Program-made: the position numbers and the translations under genes
Part shown: positions 6,363-14,302 of the stretch, piece after piece
Numbering within the stretch: position 1 is the stretch's first letter
Layout: each line of letters begins with the position of its first letter
Assembly (NCBI RefSeq): GCF_937920075.1
Contig: NZ_CALETI010000340.1
Location: 1-17,011, forward strand
Source: an uncultured Agitococcus sp.
GTDB lineage: Bacteria > Pseudomonadota > Gammaproteobacteria > Pseudomonadales > Moraxellaceae
DNA: 17,011 bases
Reading direction: 5' to 3'
Notes under the pieces: model-generated
Told to the model about the DNA's origin: nothing
The model's input: only the letters and a program-made list of their open reading frames with translations
The model's database searches: none

Positions 6363-8537
6363 ATGCAATATTGGCTCACTTTCCGCAAATCTGCCCAAAC
6401 TGCGGCATTATTTGCTCTCGTTAGCCTCGTATTGACCGCTTGTACTGCCCCTGTCAAAACTAATCAAGTTGCTCAACCTATTACTGCAACACCAAGCAGT
6501 AAAAAAACCAATGTTGTATCTGCATTTTTTGGTGAAAAACCCAGTAATGACCAACAAGATGCAGAAACTGATCCTAATTACTACGACACGACGGGTGTTG
6601 TTGCTAGTCAAGATGACATTGATGAATTATTAGGTGTGACTGAGATGGAAGCTGCCACACTCAGTCCTGAAGATTTAGCAAAATTTGGTGATGTGTGGGA
6701 ACGTACTCGAGCAGGTTTTAAATTAGAGGCCATCGATAACGAAAGAATTGCTGCCCAACGAGGATGGTTTGGAAAACGTCAAGATTACCTTGATCGAATG
6801 ACTGCTCGTGCTAGCCATTATTTGTATCACACTGTAACCGAAGCAGAAAAACTAGGAATTCCTACCGAATTAGCCTTATTACCTATTATTGAAAGCTCTT
6901 ATGATCCCTTTGCCACTTCACCAGCCCAAGCTGCTGGTTTATGGCAATTTATTCCAGGCACAGGCAAAATTTATGGTTTGCGTCAAACATGGTGGTACGA
7001 TGGTCGTCGTGATGTTTTAGAGTCAACACGTGCCGCTTATAAGTTTTTAACGCAACTTTATAATAAATTTGGCTCTTGGGAATTAGCACTAGCCTCTTAC
7101 AACTGGGGACCTGGCAACGTACAAAAAGCGATTGATCGTAACCTTGCTGCTGGTTTACCAACAGATTATTGGTCATTACGTATGCCTGCTGAAACAATGG
7201 CCTATGTTCCGCGCTTCTTAGCTGTTGCTCAAATTGTTAAAGATCCTACTGCGTTTGGGGTACGTTTAAAACCGATTGTTAATAAACCTCACTTCCGTGA
7301 AACTTATGCAAAAAACCAAGTGGATTTGAGTGCTGTTGCCAAAATTGCTGGACTAACTACCAAACAACTTTATCAGCTTAATCCTGCCTATATGCGCTGG
7401 GCAACCAATCCTGACGGCCCACATCGTATTTTAGTGCCTACTGAGACCACAGAAGCTTTTGAAGAGTTATTGGCAGGCTTACCTGCACCAGACCGCTATA
7501 TCACCGTCACTAAGCGTTATGTTGTGCAAAAAGGTGATAATATTTATCGAATTGCCGCTAAATTTGATACCACAGCAGCTAACTTAAAACGTTTAAACGG
7601 CAGTGTTATTAGCAAAAAAGGTAAAGTTGCTGTTGGCAAAAGTTTAGTGATTGCCAAAGTACGTACTTTAGTTTCAGGCGAGAATGTCGCAAGCGAACAA
7701 TTGGTAAATCCTGCTGCTGAACGTCTTGCACAGTTAGAAAAAACTGAACAAAACAAAGCCAAAGAGCAAGAGAAAGAATCTCGTCCTAAAATCTCTAACA
7801 AGAATTATGATGATGACGAAGATATGCCAATGCGCAAGTCTTATCATAAAGTACGTGCAGGTGATACCCTATTCTCTATTGCCAAACGCTATGATGTGAG
7901 CATTAAAGAATTAGCCGATTGGAACGATTTAAAAGCTAAGAGCGGCGTAAAAACAGGCATTAAATTAGTTGTTTATAAAGAGGACACTCGCTCTAACAAA
8001 AAAGCTAAAAAAGATGACGATAAAGATACGAAAATTGCGAAAAATGACGATGACAAAGCTTCAAAATCTTTTCACAAAGTTCGTAAAGGTGACACCCTTA
8101 GCTCTGTTGCTAAACGCTACAAAGTCAGTGTCAAAGACATTGCTGCTTGGAATGATTTAAAACCAAAGAGTAGCTTAAAAGCTGGCCTTAAGTTAACCAT
8201 CTTAAAAGCGGATGAAGAAAAAGAAAATCGTCGTGCTAAAAATGATGACGAACCTAAAGTCGCTAAAAAGTCTAAAAAAGACCAAGATAACAATGATGAT
8301 GATGTCAAAGTCGCCAAAAAAGGCAAAAACAAAGCCAAAGTTGACGATGATGACAAACGCGTTGCTAAAAATAAAGAACGCGTGAAACGTATTAGCTACG
8401 AAGTGAAACGTGGAGATACATTATATTCTATCAGTCAACGTTATAATGTCTCGGTCAGTCAAATTAAAACGTGGAATAAAGCCACCAAAAACTTGAAACC
8501 GGGTCAAGACCTTGTTTTATATTTAGCAAAAAGCTAA
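6363..8537 (+). CDS. mltD: MltD-type membrane-bound lytic murein transglycosylase with four LysM domains
   Basis: A 724-residue lipoprotein transglycosylase that cleaves peptidoglycan glycan strands to form anhydromuramyl ends. A signal peptide ends in the lipobox LTAC, so C27 is lipidated; T28 at +2 suggests sorting to the outer membrane. The SLT catalytic domain spans about 150-300, with catalytic Glu177 in PIIESSYDPFA, then AAGLWQFIPGTG (190-201) and ASYNWGPGNVQ (244-254). Four LysM peptidoglycan-binding domains follow at about 386-431, 493-538, 570-615 and 678-721. They are joined by linkers very rich in Lys and Asp (DDDK, VAKK repeats at about 455-490, 540-568 and 618-675). E. coli MltD is 452 residues with two LysM, so this protein is strikingly enlarged. 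A strong terminator follows. Confidence 0.95.
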   Translation: MQYWLTFRKSAQTAALFALVSLVLTACTAPVKTNQVAQPITATPSSKKTNVVSAFFGEKPSNDQQDAETDPNYYDTTGVVASQDDIDELLGVTEMEAATLSPEDLAKFGDVWERTRAGFKLEAIDNERIAAQRGWFGKRQDYLDRMTARASHYLYHTVTEAEKLGIPTELALLPIIESSYDPFATSPAQAAGLWQFIPGTGKIYGLRQTWWYDGRRDVLESTRAAYKFLTQLYNKFGSWELALASYNWGPGNVQKAIDRNLAAGLPTDYWSLRMPAETMAYVPRFLAVAQIVKDPTAFGVRLKPIVNKPHFRETYAKNQVDLSAVAKIAGLTTKQLYQLNPAYMRWATNPDGPHRILVPTETTEAFEELLAGLPAPDRYITVTKRYVVQKGDNIYRIAAKFDTTAANLKRLNGSVISKKGKVAVGKSLVIAKVRTLVSGENVASEQLVNPAAERLAQLEKTEQNKAKEQEKESRPKISNKNYDDDEDMPMRKSYHKVRAGDTLFSIAKRYDVSIKELADWNDLKAKSGVKTGIKLVVYKEDTRSNKKAKKDDDKDTKIAKNDDDKASKSFHKVRKGDTLSSVAKRYKVSVKDIAAWNDLKPKSSLKAGLKLTILKADEEKENRRAKNDDEPKVAKKSKKDQDNNDDDVKVAKKGKNKAKVDDDDKRVAKNKERVKRISYEVKRGDTLYSISQRYNVSVSQIKTWNKATKNLKPGQDLVLYLAKS
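8493..8523 (+). promoter_or_regulatory. Weak candidate promoter for yejA at the end of mltD
   Basis: TTGAAA (8493-8498) and TATATT (8518-8523, five of six matches to the -10 consensus) are separated by 19 bases, longer than ideal. If used, the transcript would begin near 8530 and carry the 8560-8591 hairpin in its leader. It is listed because there is no room for a promoter between that hairpin and yejA. Confidence 0.25.
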
Positions 8538-8559
8538 ATTCTTTGAAAGCAATGTCTTC

Positions 8560-8591
8560 CAACCGCCGCTCTATGCGGCGGTTGTGTTTTT
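8560..8591 (+). terminator. Strong intrinsic terminator after mltD
   Basis: CAACCGCCGC pairs perfectly with GCGGCGGTTG (10 pairs, loop TCTAT), followed by TG and then TTTTT (8587-8591). It lies 22 bases after the mltD stop, a textbook rho-independent terminator. It ends only 15 bases before the yejA ATG, so it may also serve as an attenuator for the transporter operon. Confidence 0.9.
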
Positions 8592-8606
8592 AAATATGGA
8601 ACAAAT

Positions 8607-10424
8607 ATGAAAAAAATTATTATTAGCCTACTCTGTGCATCTTTTGTGACGCCAAGTTTTGCAGCAACTGAAATCAGCACATCTATTGCTTTACATGGCA
8701 AACCTCTGCTACCTAGCAACTTTAGTGCTTTTACTTATGCCAATGCCAATGCCCCCAAAGGTGGTGATTTACGTTTAGCCTCTGTGGGTGGTTTTGATAG
8801 CACCAATCCGTTTATTGATAAAGGTAATGCTATTGATGGCACACAATATTTGTATGACTCATTAACAGTAGCTTCTTTAGATGAGCCATTTAGCCGTTAT
8901 GGTTTATTAGCCGAAAAAATCGAACGTGATCCCGAAGACTATAGTTGGATCATTTATCACATCAATCCTAATGCTAAATTTAGTGATGGCAAACCAGTCA
9001 CTGCCGAAGATGTTGCCTTTACTTTTAATATTCTCAAAAAAGACGGTGGAGCAAGTATTAAGAATTATTATGGTGATATTGAAAAAGTTGAAGCCATTGA
9101 CAAATTAAAAGTTAAATTTAGTTTTAAAAATAAAAATAATCGTGAAATTGGCTTAGTGGTTGGCGAACAATCTATTTTTCCCAAACATTACTGGCAAGGT
9201 CGAAGTTTCAATGCCACCAATTTAGATATTCCTATTGGCAGTGGTCCTTATATTTTAAGCAAAATTGATGCAGGGCGAAGTGTCGTTTATACCCGTAATC
9301 CTAATTATTGGGCTGCTAATTTGCCTGCCAACAAAGGCCGATATAACTTTAATAGTATTACTTATATCTCTTATCGAGACACTACTGTTACTTTAGAAGG
9401 CTTTAAAGCTGGTCAATATGACTTTAGAATTGAGAATAAAGCCAAAAGCTGGGCAACTGATTATAACTTTCCAGCCATTAAACAAGGACTGGTCAAAAAA
9501 TATGAGCAAAACAATGCCCTACCTCAAGGTATGCAAGGTTTCGCCTTTAATTTACGCCGTCCATTATTTCAAGATGCACGAGTTCGCCAAGCTTTAGCCT
9601 ATGCCTTTGACTTTGAATGGAGCAACAAAGCCTTATTTAATAATGCTTATACGCGTAGCAAAAGCTATTTTGCCAACTCTGAATTAGCAGCAACAGGTTT
9701 ACCGACAGGTGCAGAATTAGCCTTATTAGAACCTTATCGCAAACAATTACCAGCCAGTGTATTTACCAACACTTATGAGCCACCAAAAACTGATGGTTCA
9801 GGTAATAATCGTGCAAATTTAATGGCTGCTCAACAGTTATTGGCTAGCGCAGGTTGGACAGTTAAAAATGGCAAGTTAACTAACAGCAAAAATGAAGAAT
9901 TTAAATTTGAAATGTTATTGGTTATGCCTGATTTTGAACGTGTGGTACAACCCTTTAAACAAAACTTAGCGCGTTTGGGTATTGATATGAGTATTCGGGT
10001 GGTTGATATGCCACAATACATTAACCGTGAACGTAGTTTTGATTTTGATATGGTGGTTGAAGGCTTTCCTCAATCCCTGTCACCAGGTAATGAGCAACGC
10101 GGCTTTTTTGGCTCTAAAGCGGCTGATAGTTTTGGCAGCCGAAATATAATTGGCATCAAAAGTCCTGTTGTAGATGCTTTAATTGAAAAAATCATTGGTG
10201 CAACCACACGCGAACAATTAGTGACCGCCACCCGCGCTTTAGATCGGGTGTTATTAGCAGGACATTATGTTATTCCTCATTATTACACAGGTAAGTATCG
10301 GATCGCTCATTGGAATTATTTAGAGCAACCCACGGTGAAGCCTAAATATGGCTTAGCCATTGATTTTTGGTGGGCAAATCAACAAAATTTAGCTAAAGTA
10401 CGCGCCGCTCAAGGGAAAAAATAG
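8607..10424 (+). CDS. yejA: YejA/NppA-type periplasmic peptide-binding protein of an ABC importer
   Basis: A 605-residue family 5 extracellular solute-binding protein. A Sec signal peptide (KKIIISLLCASFVTPSFA, residues 2-19) with a predicted cut after A19 and no lipobox Cys suggests a soluble periplasmic protein. Family features include NAPKGGDLRLASVGGFDSTN (48-67) and RDPEDYSWIIYHINPNAKFS (107-126), then FSDGKPVTAEDVAFTFNIL, the classic SBP_bac_5 segment. The YejA/NppA subfamily feeds small peptides and peptide-nucleoside antibiotics such as microcin C to the YejBEF transporter; the natural ligand here is unknown. Shine-Dalgarno GGAAC sits just before the ATG and directly after the terminator. 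The stop is TAG, followed by a large hairpin and then yejB. P. aeruginosa has two binding-protein genes at this place (from memory); here there is one. Confidence 0.92.
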   Translation: MKKIIISLLCASFVTPSFAATEISTSIALHGKPLLPSNFSAFTYANANAPKGGDLRLASVGGFDSTNPFIDKGNAIDGTQYLYDSLTVASLDEPFSRYGLLAEKIERDPEDYSWIIYHINPNAKFSDGKPVTAEDVAFTFNILKKDGGASIKNYYGDIEKVEAIDKLKVKFSFKNKNNREIGLVVGEQSIFPKHYWQGRSFNATNLDIPIGSGPYILSKIDAGRSVVYTRNPNYWAANLPANKGRYNFNSITYISYRDTTVTLEGFKAGQYDFRIENKAKSWATDYNFPAIKQGLVKKYEQNNALPQGMQGFAFNLRRPLFQDARVRQALAYAFDFEWSNKALFNNAYTRSKSYFANSELAATGLPTGAELALLEPYRKQLPASVFTNTYEPPKTDGSGNNRANLMAAQQLLASAGWTVKNGKLTNSKNEEFKFEMLLVMPDFERVVQPFKQNLARLGIDMSIRVVDMPQYINRERSFDFDMVVEGFPQSLSPGNEQRGFFGSKAADSFGSRNIIGIKSPVVDALIEKIIGATTREQLVTATRALDRVLLAGHYVIPHYYTGKYRIAHWNYLEQPTVKPKYGLAIDFWWANQQNLAKVRAAQGKK

Positions 10425-10427
10425 GCG

Positions 10428-10487
10428 TTGACTCCGTTCAGCCAAGGTAAAAATGCACCCTGAGCACAGTCGAAGGGTCATTTTTAC
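10428..10487 (+). repeat. Composite inverted repeat (intercistronic hairpin) between yejA and yejB
   Basis: GTAAAAATG-C-ACCCT (10447-10461) pairs with AGGGTCATTTTTAC (10474-10487): 14 pairs with one bulged C and a 12-base loop (10462-10473). The GC-rich core ACCCTGAGCACAGTCGAAGG resembles dispersed intergenic palindromes known from many bacterial genomes (recognised from memory). Upstream, TTGACTCCGTTCAG (10428-10441) is complementary at 10 of 14 positions, or 11 counting one wobble, to 10460-10473, which includes the whole loop. A competing fold or a pseudoknot is therefore possible. The U-run after the stem is broken (TGATTTATT), so it is more likely an RNA-stability or partial termination element than a full terminator. 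Confidence 0.75.
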
Positions 10488-10516
10488 TGATTTATTCAAA
10501 TAGCTAAAAGAAAGTT

Positions 10517-10532
10517 GGAGTATGTACTTGTG
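10517..10532 (+). promoter_or_regulatory. Ribosome binding site deciding the yejB start (GTG)
   Basis: GGAG (10517-10520) stands nine bases before GTG at 10530. From there the protein begins MFAYVLRRLL, which matches the start of E. coli YejB (MGAYLIRRLL, from memory). The in-frame TTG at 10515 overlaps this ribosome binding site and adds only five poor residues, so it is unlikely. Confidence 0.7.
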
Positions 10533-11627
10533 TTTGCTTATGTTTTACGGCGTTTATTGTTAATTATTCCTACCCTGTTTGGCATATTATTAATTAACTT
10601 TGTCATTACCCAAGCAGCACCCGGTGGTCCTATCGAACAAGCCATCGCCAAAATTCAAGGATTAGAAGCTGGCAATCGCGCAACTGGCAGCACTCAAGGT
10701 GATGTGAGCAGCCAAAGCACCAGCTCATCTGCCAATAATAATCAATCCAATTATCGTGGCGCACAAGGTTTAGACCCACAACTGATTAAAGACCTCGAAA
10801 AACAATATGGTTTTGATAAAACGGCTAGCGAACGTTTTTACTTACTGATTAAAAATTATCTGAGTTTTGATTTTGGTCAAAGCTTTTTTAGAGATGCTAG
10901 TGTTATTGATTTAATTAAAGAAAAAATGCCTGTCTCCATTTCTTTGGGTTTATGGAGTACCTTAATTGTTTATTTTATTTCCATTCCTTTAGGCATCAAA
11001 AAAGCCATAAAACATGGCTCACGTTTTGATGTTGCCACCAGTAGTTTAATTATTGTCGGTTATGCCATACCCGGTTTTTTGTTTGCCATTTTATTAATTG
11101 TGTTATTTGCAGGTGGCAGTTATTGGCAAATTTTCCCAATGCAAGGTTTAGTCTCAGAAAACTTTGATCAACTCTCAACAGGTCAAAAAATCTTAGATTA
11201 TGCTCACCACATGGTCTTGCCCACCATTTGTTTAACCATTGGCGGTTTTGCTACTCTAACCATGCTCACCAAAAATGCTTTTTTAGATGAAATTCATAAA
11301 CAATATGTCACTACCGCTAAAGCTAAAGGGCTAAATGACAGTCAAGTGTTATATGGTCATGTTTTTAGAAATGCGATGTTAATTATTATTGCTGGCTTTC
11401 CTGCGGCATTATTAGGCGTATTTTTTACTGGCTCATTTTTGGTTGAAGTCATTTTTAACTTAGATGGTTTGGGTTTATTAAGTTTTGAATCAGTGATTAA
11501 CCGTGATTACCCTGTTATTTTTGGCACTTTATTTATTTTTACTCTGATTGGTTTAGTGCTGCGTATTATTAGTGATGTGACATATATGTTAGTTGATCCA
11601 CGCATTGATTTTAATAGTCGGGGATAA
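10530..11627 (+). CDS. yejB: YejB/NppB inner-membrane permease of the peptide ABC importer
   Basis: A 365-residue DppB/OppB-type permease. The first membrane segment (about 6-27) leads to APGGPIEQAI, then a periplasmic Ser/Asn/Gln-rich insertion (about 46-75) ending in NYRGAQGLDP, which E. coli YejB also has in comparable form. The core segments lie at about 137-157, 171-194, 228-250, 280-305 and 328-350. The cytoplasmic EAA loop that contacts the ATPase is near 258-282 (TTAKAKGLNDSQVLYGHVFR). The C-terminus VDPRIDF is typical. The start is GTG at 10530, chosen on the ribosome binding site and N-terminal similarity. The gene follows the hairpin after yejA and ends two bases before yejE. It forms the transmembrane channel with YejE. 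Confidence 0.94.
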   Translation: MFAYVLRRLLLIIPTLFGILLINFVITQAAPGGPIEQAIAKIQGLEAGNRATGSTQGDVSSQSTSSSANNNQSNYRGAQGLDPQLIKDLEKQYGFDKTASERFYLLIKNYLSFDFGQSFFRDASVIDLIKEKMPVSISLGLWSTLIVYFISIPLGIKKAIKHGSRFDVATSSLIIVGYAIPGFLFAILLIVLFAGGSYWQIFPMQGLVSENFDQLSTGQKILDYAHHMVLPTICLTIGGFATLTMLTKNAFLDEIHKQYVTTAKAKGLNDSQVLYGHVFRNAMLIIIAGFPAALLGVFFTGSFLVEVIFNLDGLGLLSFESVINRDYPVIFGTLFIFTLIGLVLRIISDVTYMLVDPRIDFNSRG

Positions 11628-11629
11628 TC

Positions 11630-12649
11630 ATGGCACTATCTCCTCTTAATCAACGCCGTATTGCCAATTTTAAAGCCAACAAACGTGGTTATTATGCCTT
11701 ATGGCTATTTTTAGTGCTTTTTGTATTTAGTTTATTTGCCGAATTTTGGGCAAATGATAAACCGTTATTAGTGTCTTATAAAAATAACTATTACACACCT
11801 ATTTTTAAAGATTACCCCGAAACCACCTTTGGCGGCACACTTAACAGTAACACCGATTATCGTGACCCTTATGTTGCGGGTTTAATTAATGAGCAAGGTT
11901 GGATTATTTGGCCACCGATTCGTTTTAGTTATAGCACCATTAATTACAACCTCACCGTCCCTGCACCTGCGCCGCCTTCTGCCGATAATTGGCTCGGTAC
12001 AGATGACCAAGGCCGAGATGTCTTGGCGCGCATTATTTATGGTTTCAGAATTTCAATTTTATTTGCTTTAACCTTAACCATTGGTAGCTCCGTGGTTGGT
12101 ATTATTGTTGGGGCAATACAAGGCTTTTATGGCGGATGGGTTGATTTAATTGGTCAACGAATTATTGAAGTATGGTCTGGCCTACCGATGTTATTTATGC
12201 TGATTATTATGGCTAGTCTAGTTGAGCCTAATTTTTGGTGGTTGTTAGGTTTAATGTTGCTATTTAGCTGGACAGAACTGACAGGATTAGTTCGTGCTGA
12301 GTTTTTACGTGGTCGCAATTTAGAATATGTTCGCGCCGCACGCGCTTTGGGACTCAGTGATAGCAAGATTATGTTTAGACACATTTTACCCAATGCAATG
12401 GTTTCTACCCTGTCTTTTCTCCCCTTTATTTTTACGGGTGCGATTGGTTTATTAACCTCTCTAGACTTCTTAGGTTTTGGTTTACCCGTTGGCTCACCGT
12501 CGTTGGGTGAATTAGTTGCCCAAGGCAAAAATAATATGAGTGCGCCTTGGTTGGGTTTATCGGCTTTTTTTACTTTAGCCATTTTATTAACGCTTTTAGT
12601 TTTTATTGGTGAGGCGGTACGTGATGCCTTTGACCCCCGCAAACAATGA
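11630..12649 (+). CDS. yejE: YejE/NppC inner-membrane permease of the peptide ABC importer
   Basis: A 339-residue DppC/OppC-type permease, partner of YejB. The N-terminal cytoplasmic stretch (LNQRRIANFKANKRGYYALW) and first membrane segment (about 22-40) are followed by a periplasmic region with YETTFGG-like family sequence (here YPETTFGG), then the hallmark LGTDDQGRDVLARI (122-135). Further membrane segments lie at about 140-165, 183-198, 201-219, 258-280 and 308-328. The EAA coupling motif is at 232-255 (EYVRAARALGLSDSKIMFRH). It starts two bases after yejB with GGGGA as ribosome binding site, and its 3' end overlaps yejF by 26 bases, so synthesis of the permeases and ATPase is tightly linked. 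Confidence 0.95.
   Translation: MALSPLNQRRIANFKANKRGYYALWLFLVLFVFSLFAEFWANDKPLLVSYKNNYYTPIFKDYPETTFGGTLNSNTDYRDPYVAGLINEQGWIIWPPIRFSYSTINYNLTVPAPAPPSADNWLGTDDQGRDVLARIIYGFRISILFALTLTIGSSVVGIIVGAIQGFYGGWVDLIGQRIIEVWSGLPMLFMLIIMASLVEPNFWWLLGLMLLFSWTELTGLVRAEFLRGRNLEYVRAARALGLSDSKIMFRHILPNAMVSTLSFLPFIFTGAIGLLTSLDFLGFGLPVGSPSLGELVAQGKNNMSAPWLGLSAFFTLAILLTLLVFIGEAVRDAFDPRKQ
12611..12626 (+). promoter_or_regulatory. Ribosome binding site deciding the yejF start, inside yejE
   Basis: GAGG (12611-12614) lies nine bases before ATG at 12624, giving MPLTPANNDPLLVV. A TTG at 12606 would add six residues (LVRRYV) without a visible ribosome binding site; a GTG at 12621 directly before the ATG is also possible. 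The site is within the last codons of yejE. Confidence 0.6.
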
Positions 12650-14240
12650 TCCACTATTAGTGGTCAACGATTTACATGTGCGCTTTTATAATACAGGCAC
12701 ACAAAGCACTGAACCTGTAAAAGGTGTGAGCTTTAGCCTTCATCAGGGTGAGATGTTAGCCATTGTTGGTGAAAGTGGTTCGGGTAAATCCTTAACTGCG
12801 CAATCTATCATGAGATTATTACCCGATTCAGCACGTTATCAAGGGCAAATTTTATTTAATAGTGAAGATGTCTTAACCGTTCCTATCGAACGTTTACAAC
12901 AATTACGCGGTGATAAAATTGGCATGATTTTTCAAGAGCCAATGACCTCACTTAACCCGTTACATACCATCGAAAAGCAAATTAGCGAAAATATCCTGCA
13001 ACACCAACAACTCAGTAAAGCACAAGCGCAACAACGCACCTTAGAATTACTAAAAGAAGTTGGCATTCCTGAGCCTGAAAAACGTCTTAACAGCTATCCA
13101 CATGAGTTATCAGGCGGTCAGCGGCAACGGGTGATGATCGCTATGGCCTTAGCCAATAATCCTAAATTATTGATTGCTGATGAGCCAACCACTGCCCTTG
13201 ATGTGACATTACAAGAGCAAATTTTGCATTTATTACAACAGCTACAAGCCAAATTTGGTTTAGCGGTGCTGTTAATTTCCCATGATTTAAGTTTAGTTCG
13301 TCGTTTTGCTCAACGTGTTGCGGTCATGCAGCACGGTTTAATGGTCGAAATTAAACCCACACAGCAGTTATTTGCTGAACCTGAACATCCCTACACCCAA
13401 ATGCTCTTAGCCGCTGAACCTGATGGTCAACCTACTCCTGTCGCCGAACACGCTACCACTATACTCAAAATTGACCAACTACGTTTATGGTTTCCCATTA
13501 AACAAGGTTTTTGGCAACGGGTGGTTGGTCATATTAAAGCGGTGGATGGTATTGATTTACATCTCAAAGCAGGCGAAACCTTGGGTGTGGTCGGTGAAAG
13601 TGGCTCTGGCAAATCTACCCTTGCCTTTGCCATTACCCGACTCAGCCCTATTACCGAAGGGACGATTATATTTGCAGGTCAAGACATTGTGACTTTGTCA
13701 CAAAAACAACTTCGTCCGCTACGCAAAGATTTACAAATTGTTTTTCAAGACCCTTATGGCAGCTTAAGCCCTCGTTTAAGTGTGGGTCAGATTATCAGTG
13801 AAGGCTTAGAATTACTTGGTTTGGCCAAAGAGGAACAAGAGCAACGGGTGATTGAAGCATTAACTGCCGTTGAGCTTGATCCCAACTCACGTCATCGTTA
13901 TCCCCATGAGTTTTCGGGCGGTCAACGTCAACGCATAGCCATTGCGCGTGCGCTGGTGCTAAAACCAAAGTTATTAATTTTGGATGAACCCACCTCAGCA
14001 CTGGATAGAACCGTACAAAAACAAATCGTCTTGTTATTACGTCGCCTACAAAGCGATTATGGCTTTGCCTGTATTTTTATTAGCCATGACCTAAAAGTAG
14101 TCAAAGCGGTCAGCCACCGTGTGTTAGTAATGCGGCATGGCGTGATGATTGAAACGAATGATACTGAGCAATTATTTAATCATCCTCAACAAAGTTATAC
14201 GCAACAATTATTGCAAGCAGCTTTTGCCAATAGTGCTTAA
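12624..14240 (+). CDS. yejF: YejF/NppD double ATP-binding subunit of the peptide ABC importer
   Basis: A 538-residue fused tandem ABC ATPase, cytoplasmic, that powers uptake through YejB/YejE. Domain 1 has Walker A GESGSGKS (49-56), Q-loop FQEPMTSLNP, signature LSGGQRQRV (from 162) and Walker B LLIADEPTTALD (182-193). Domain 2 has Walker A GESGSGKST (324-332), Q-loop FQDPYGSLSPR, signature FSGGQRQRIA (from 430) and Walker B LLILDEPTSALD (451-462). Both halves keep the catalytic Glu and switch His (ISHD), so both nucleotide sites look competent. Both domains carry the oligopeptide-type C-terminal extension (HPYTQMLL; QQSYTQQLL). The length is close to E. coli YejF (529, from memory). There is no clear terminator before the hydrolase gene 62 bases downstream, so read-through is likely. 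Confidence 0.95.
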   Translation: MPLTPANNDPLLVVNDLHVRFYNTGTQSTEPVKGVSFSLHQGEMLAIVGESGSGKSLTAQSIMRLLPDSARYQGQILFNSEDVLTVPIERLQQLRGDKIGMIFQEPMTSLNPLHTIEKQISENILQHQQLSKAQAQQRTLELLKEVGIPEPEKRLNSYPHELSGGQRQRVMIAMALANNPKLLIADEPTTALDVTLQEQILHLLQQLQAKFGLAVLLISHDLSLVRRFAQRVAVMQHGLMVEIKPTQQLFAEPEHPYTQMLLAAEPDGQPTPVAEHATTILKIDQLRLWFPIKQGFWQRVVGHIKAVDGIDLHLKAGETLGVVGESGSGKSTLAFAITRLSPITEGTIIFAGQDIVTLSQKQLRPLRKDLQIVFQDPYGSLSPRLSVGQIISEGLELLGLAKEEQEQRVIEALTAVELDPNSRHRYPHEFSGGQRQRIAIARALVLKPKLLILDEPTSALDRTVQKQIVLLLRRLQSDYGFACIFISHDLKVVKAVSHRVLVMRHGVMIETNDTEQLFNHPQQSYTQQLLQAAFANSA

Positions 14241-14302
14241 ATGCAGCTAATTACGTTAAAATAAGGAACTGTTTTTTTGATATGGCATCAAGGATTTAAA
14301 GG

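Noticed and set aside
7801..8400. GAT/GAC- and AAA-rich low-complexity stretch as a simple-sequence repeat or array
   Set aside because: It encodes the Lys/Asp linkers between LysM domains, and the units are irregular; it is not a tandem DNA repeat or CRISPR.
10428..10456. TTGACT after yejA as the -35 of a yejB promoter
   Set aside because: No acceptable -10 lies 16-18 bases downstream, and the sequence is better explained as one arm of the inverted repeat.
12154..12654. 166-residue open frame opposite yejE
   Set aside because: Antisense shadow of a well-supported membrane protein; its Lys/Pro/Arg-rich sequence is typical of reverse-strand readings.
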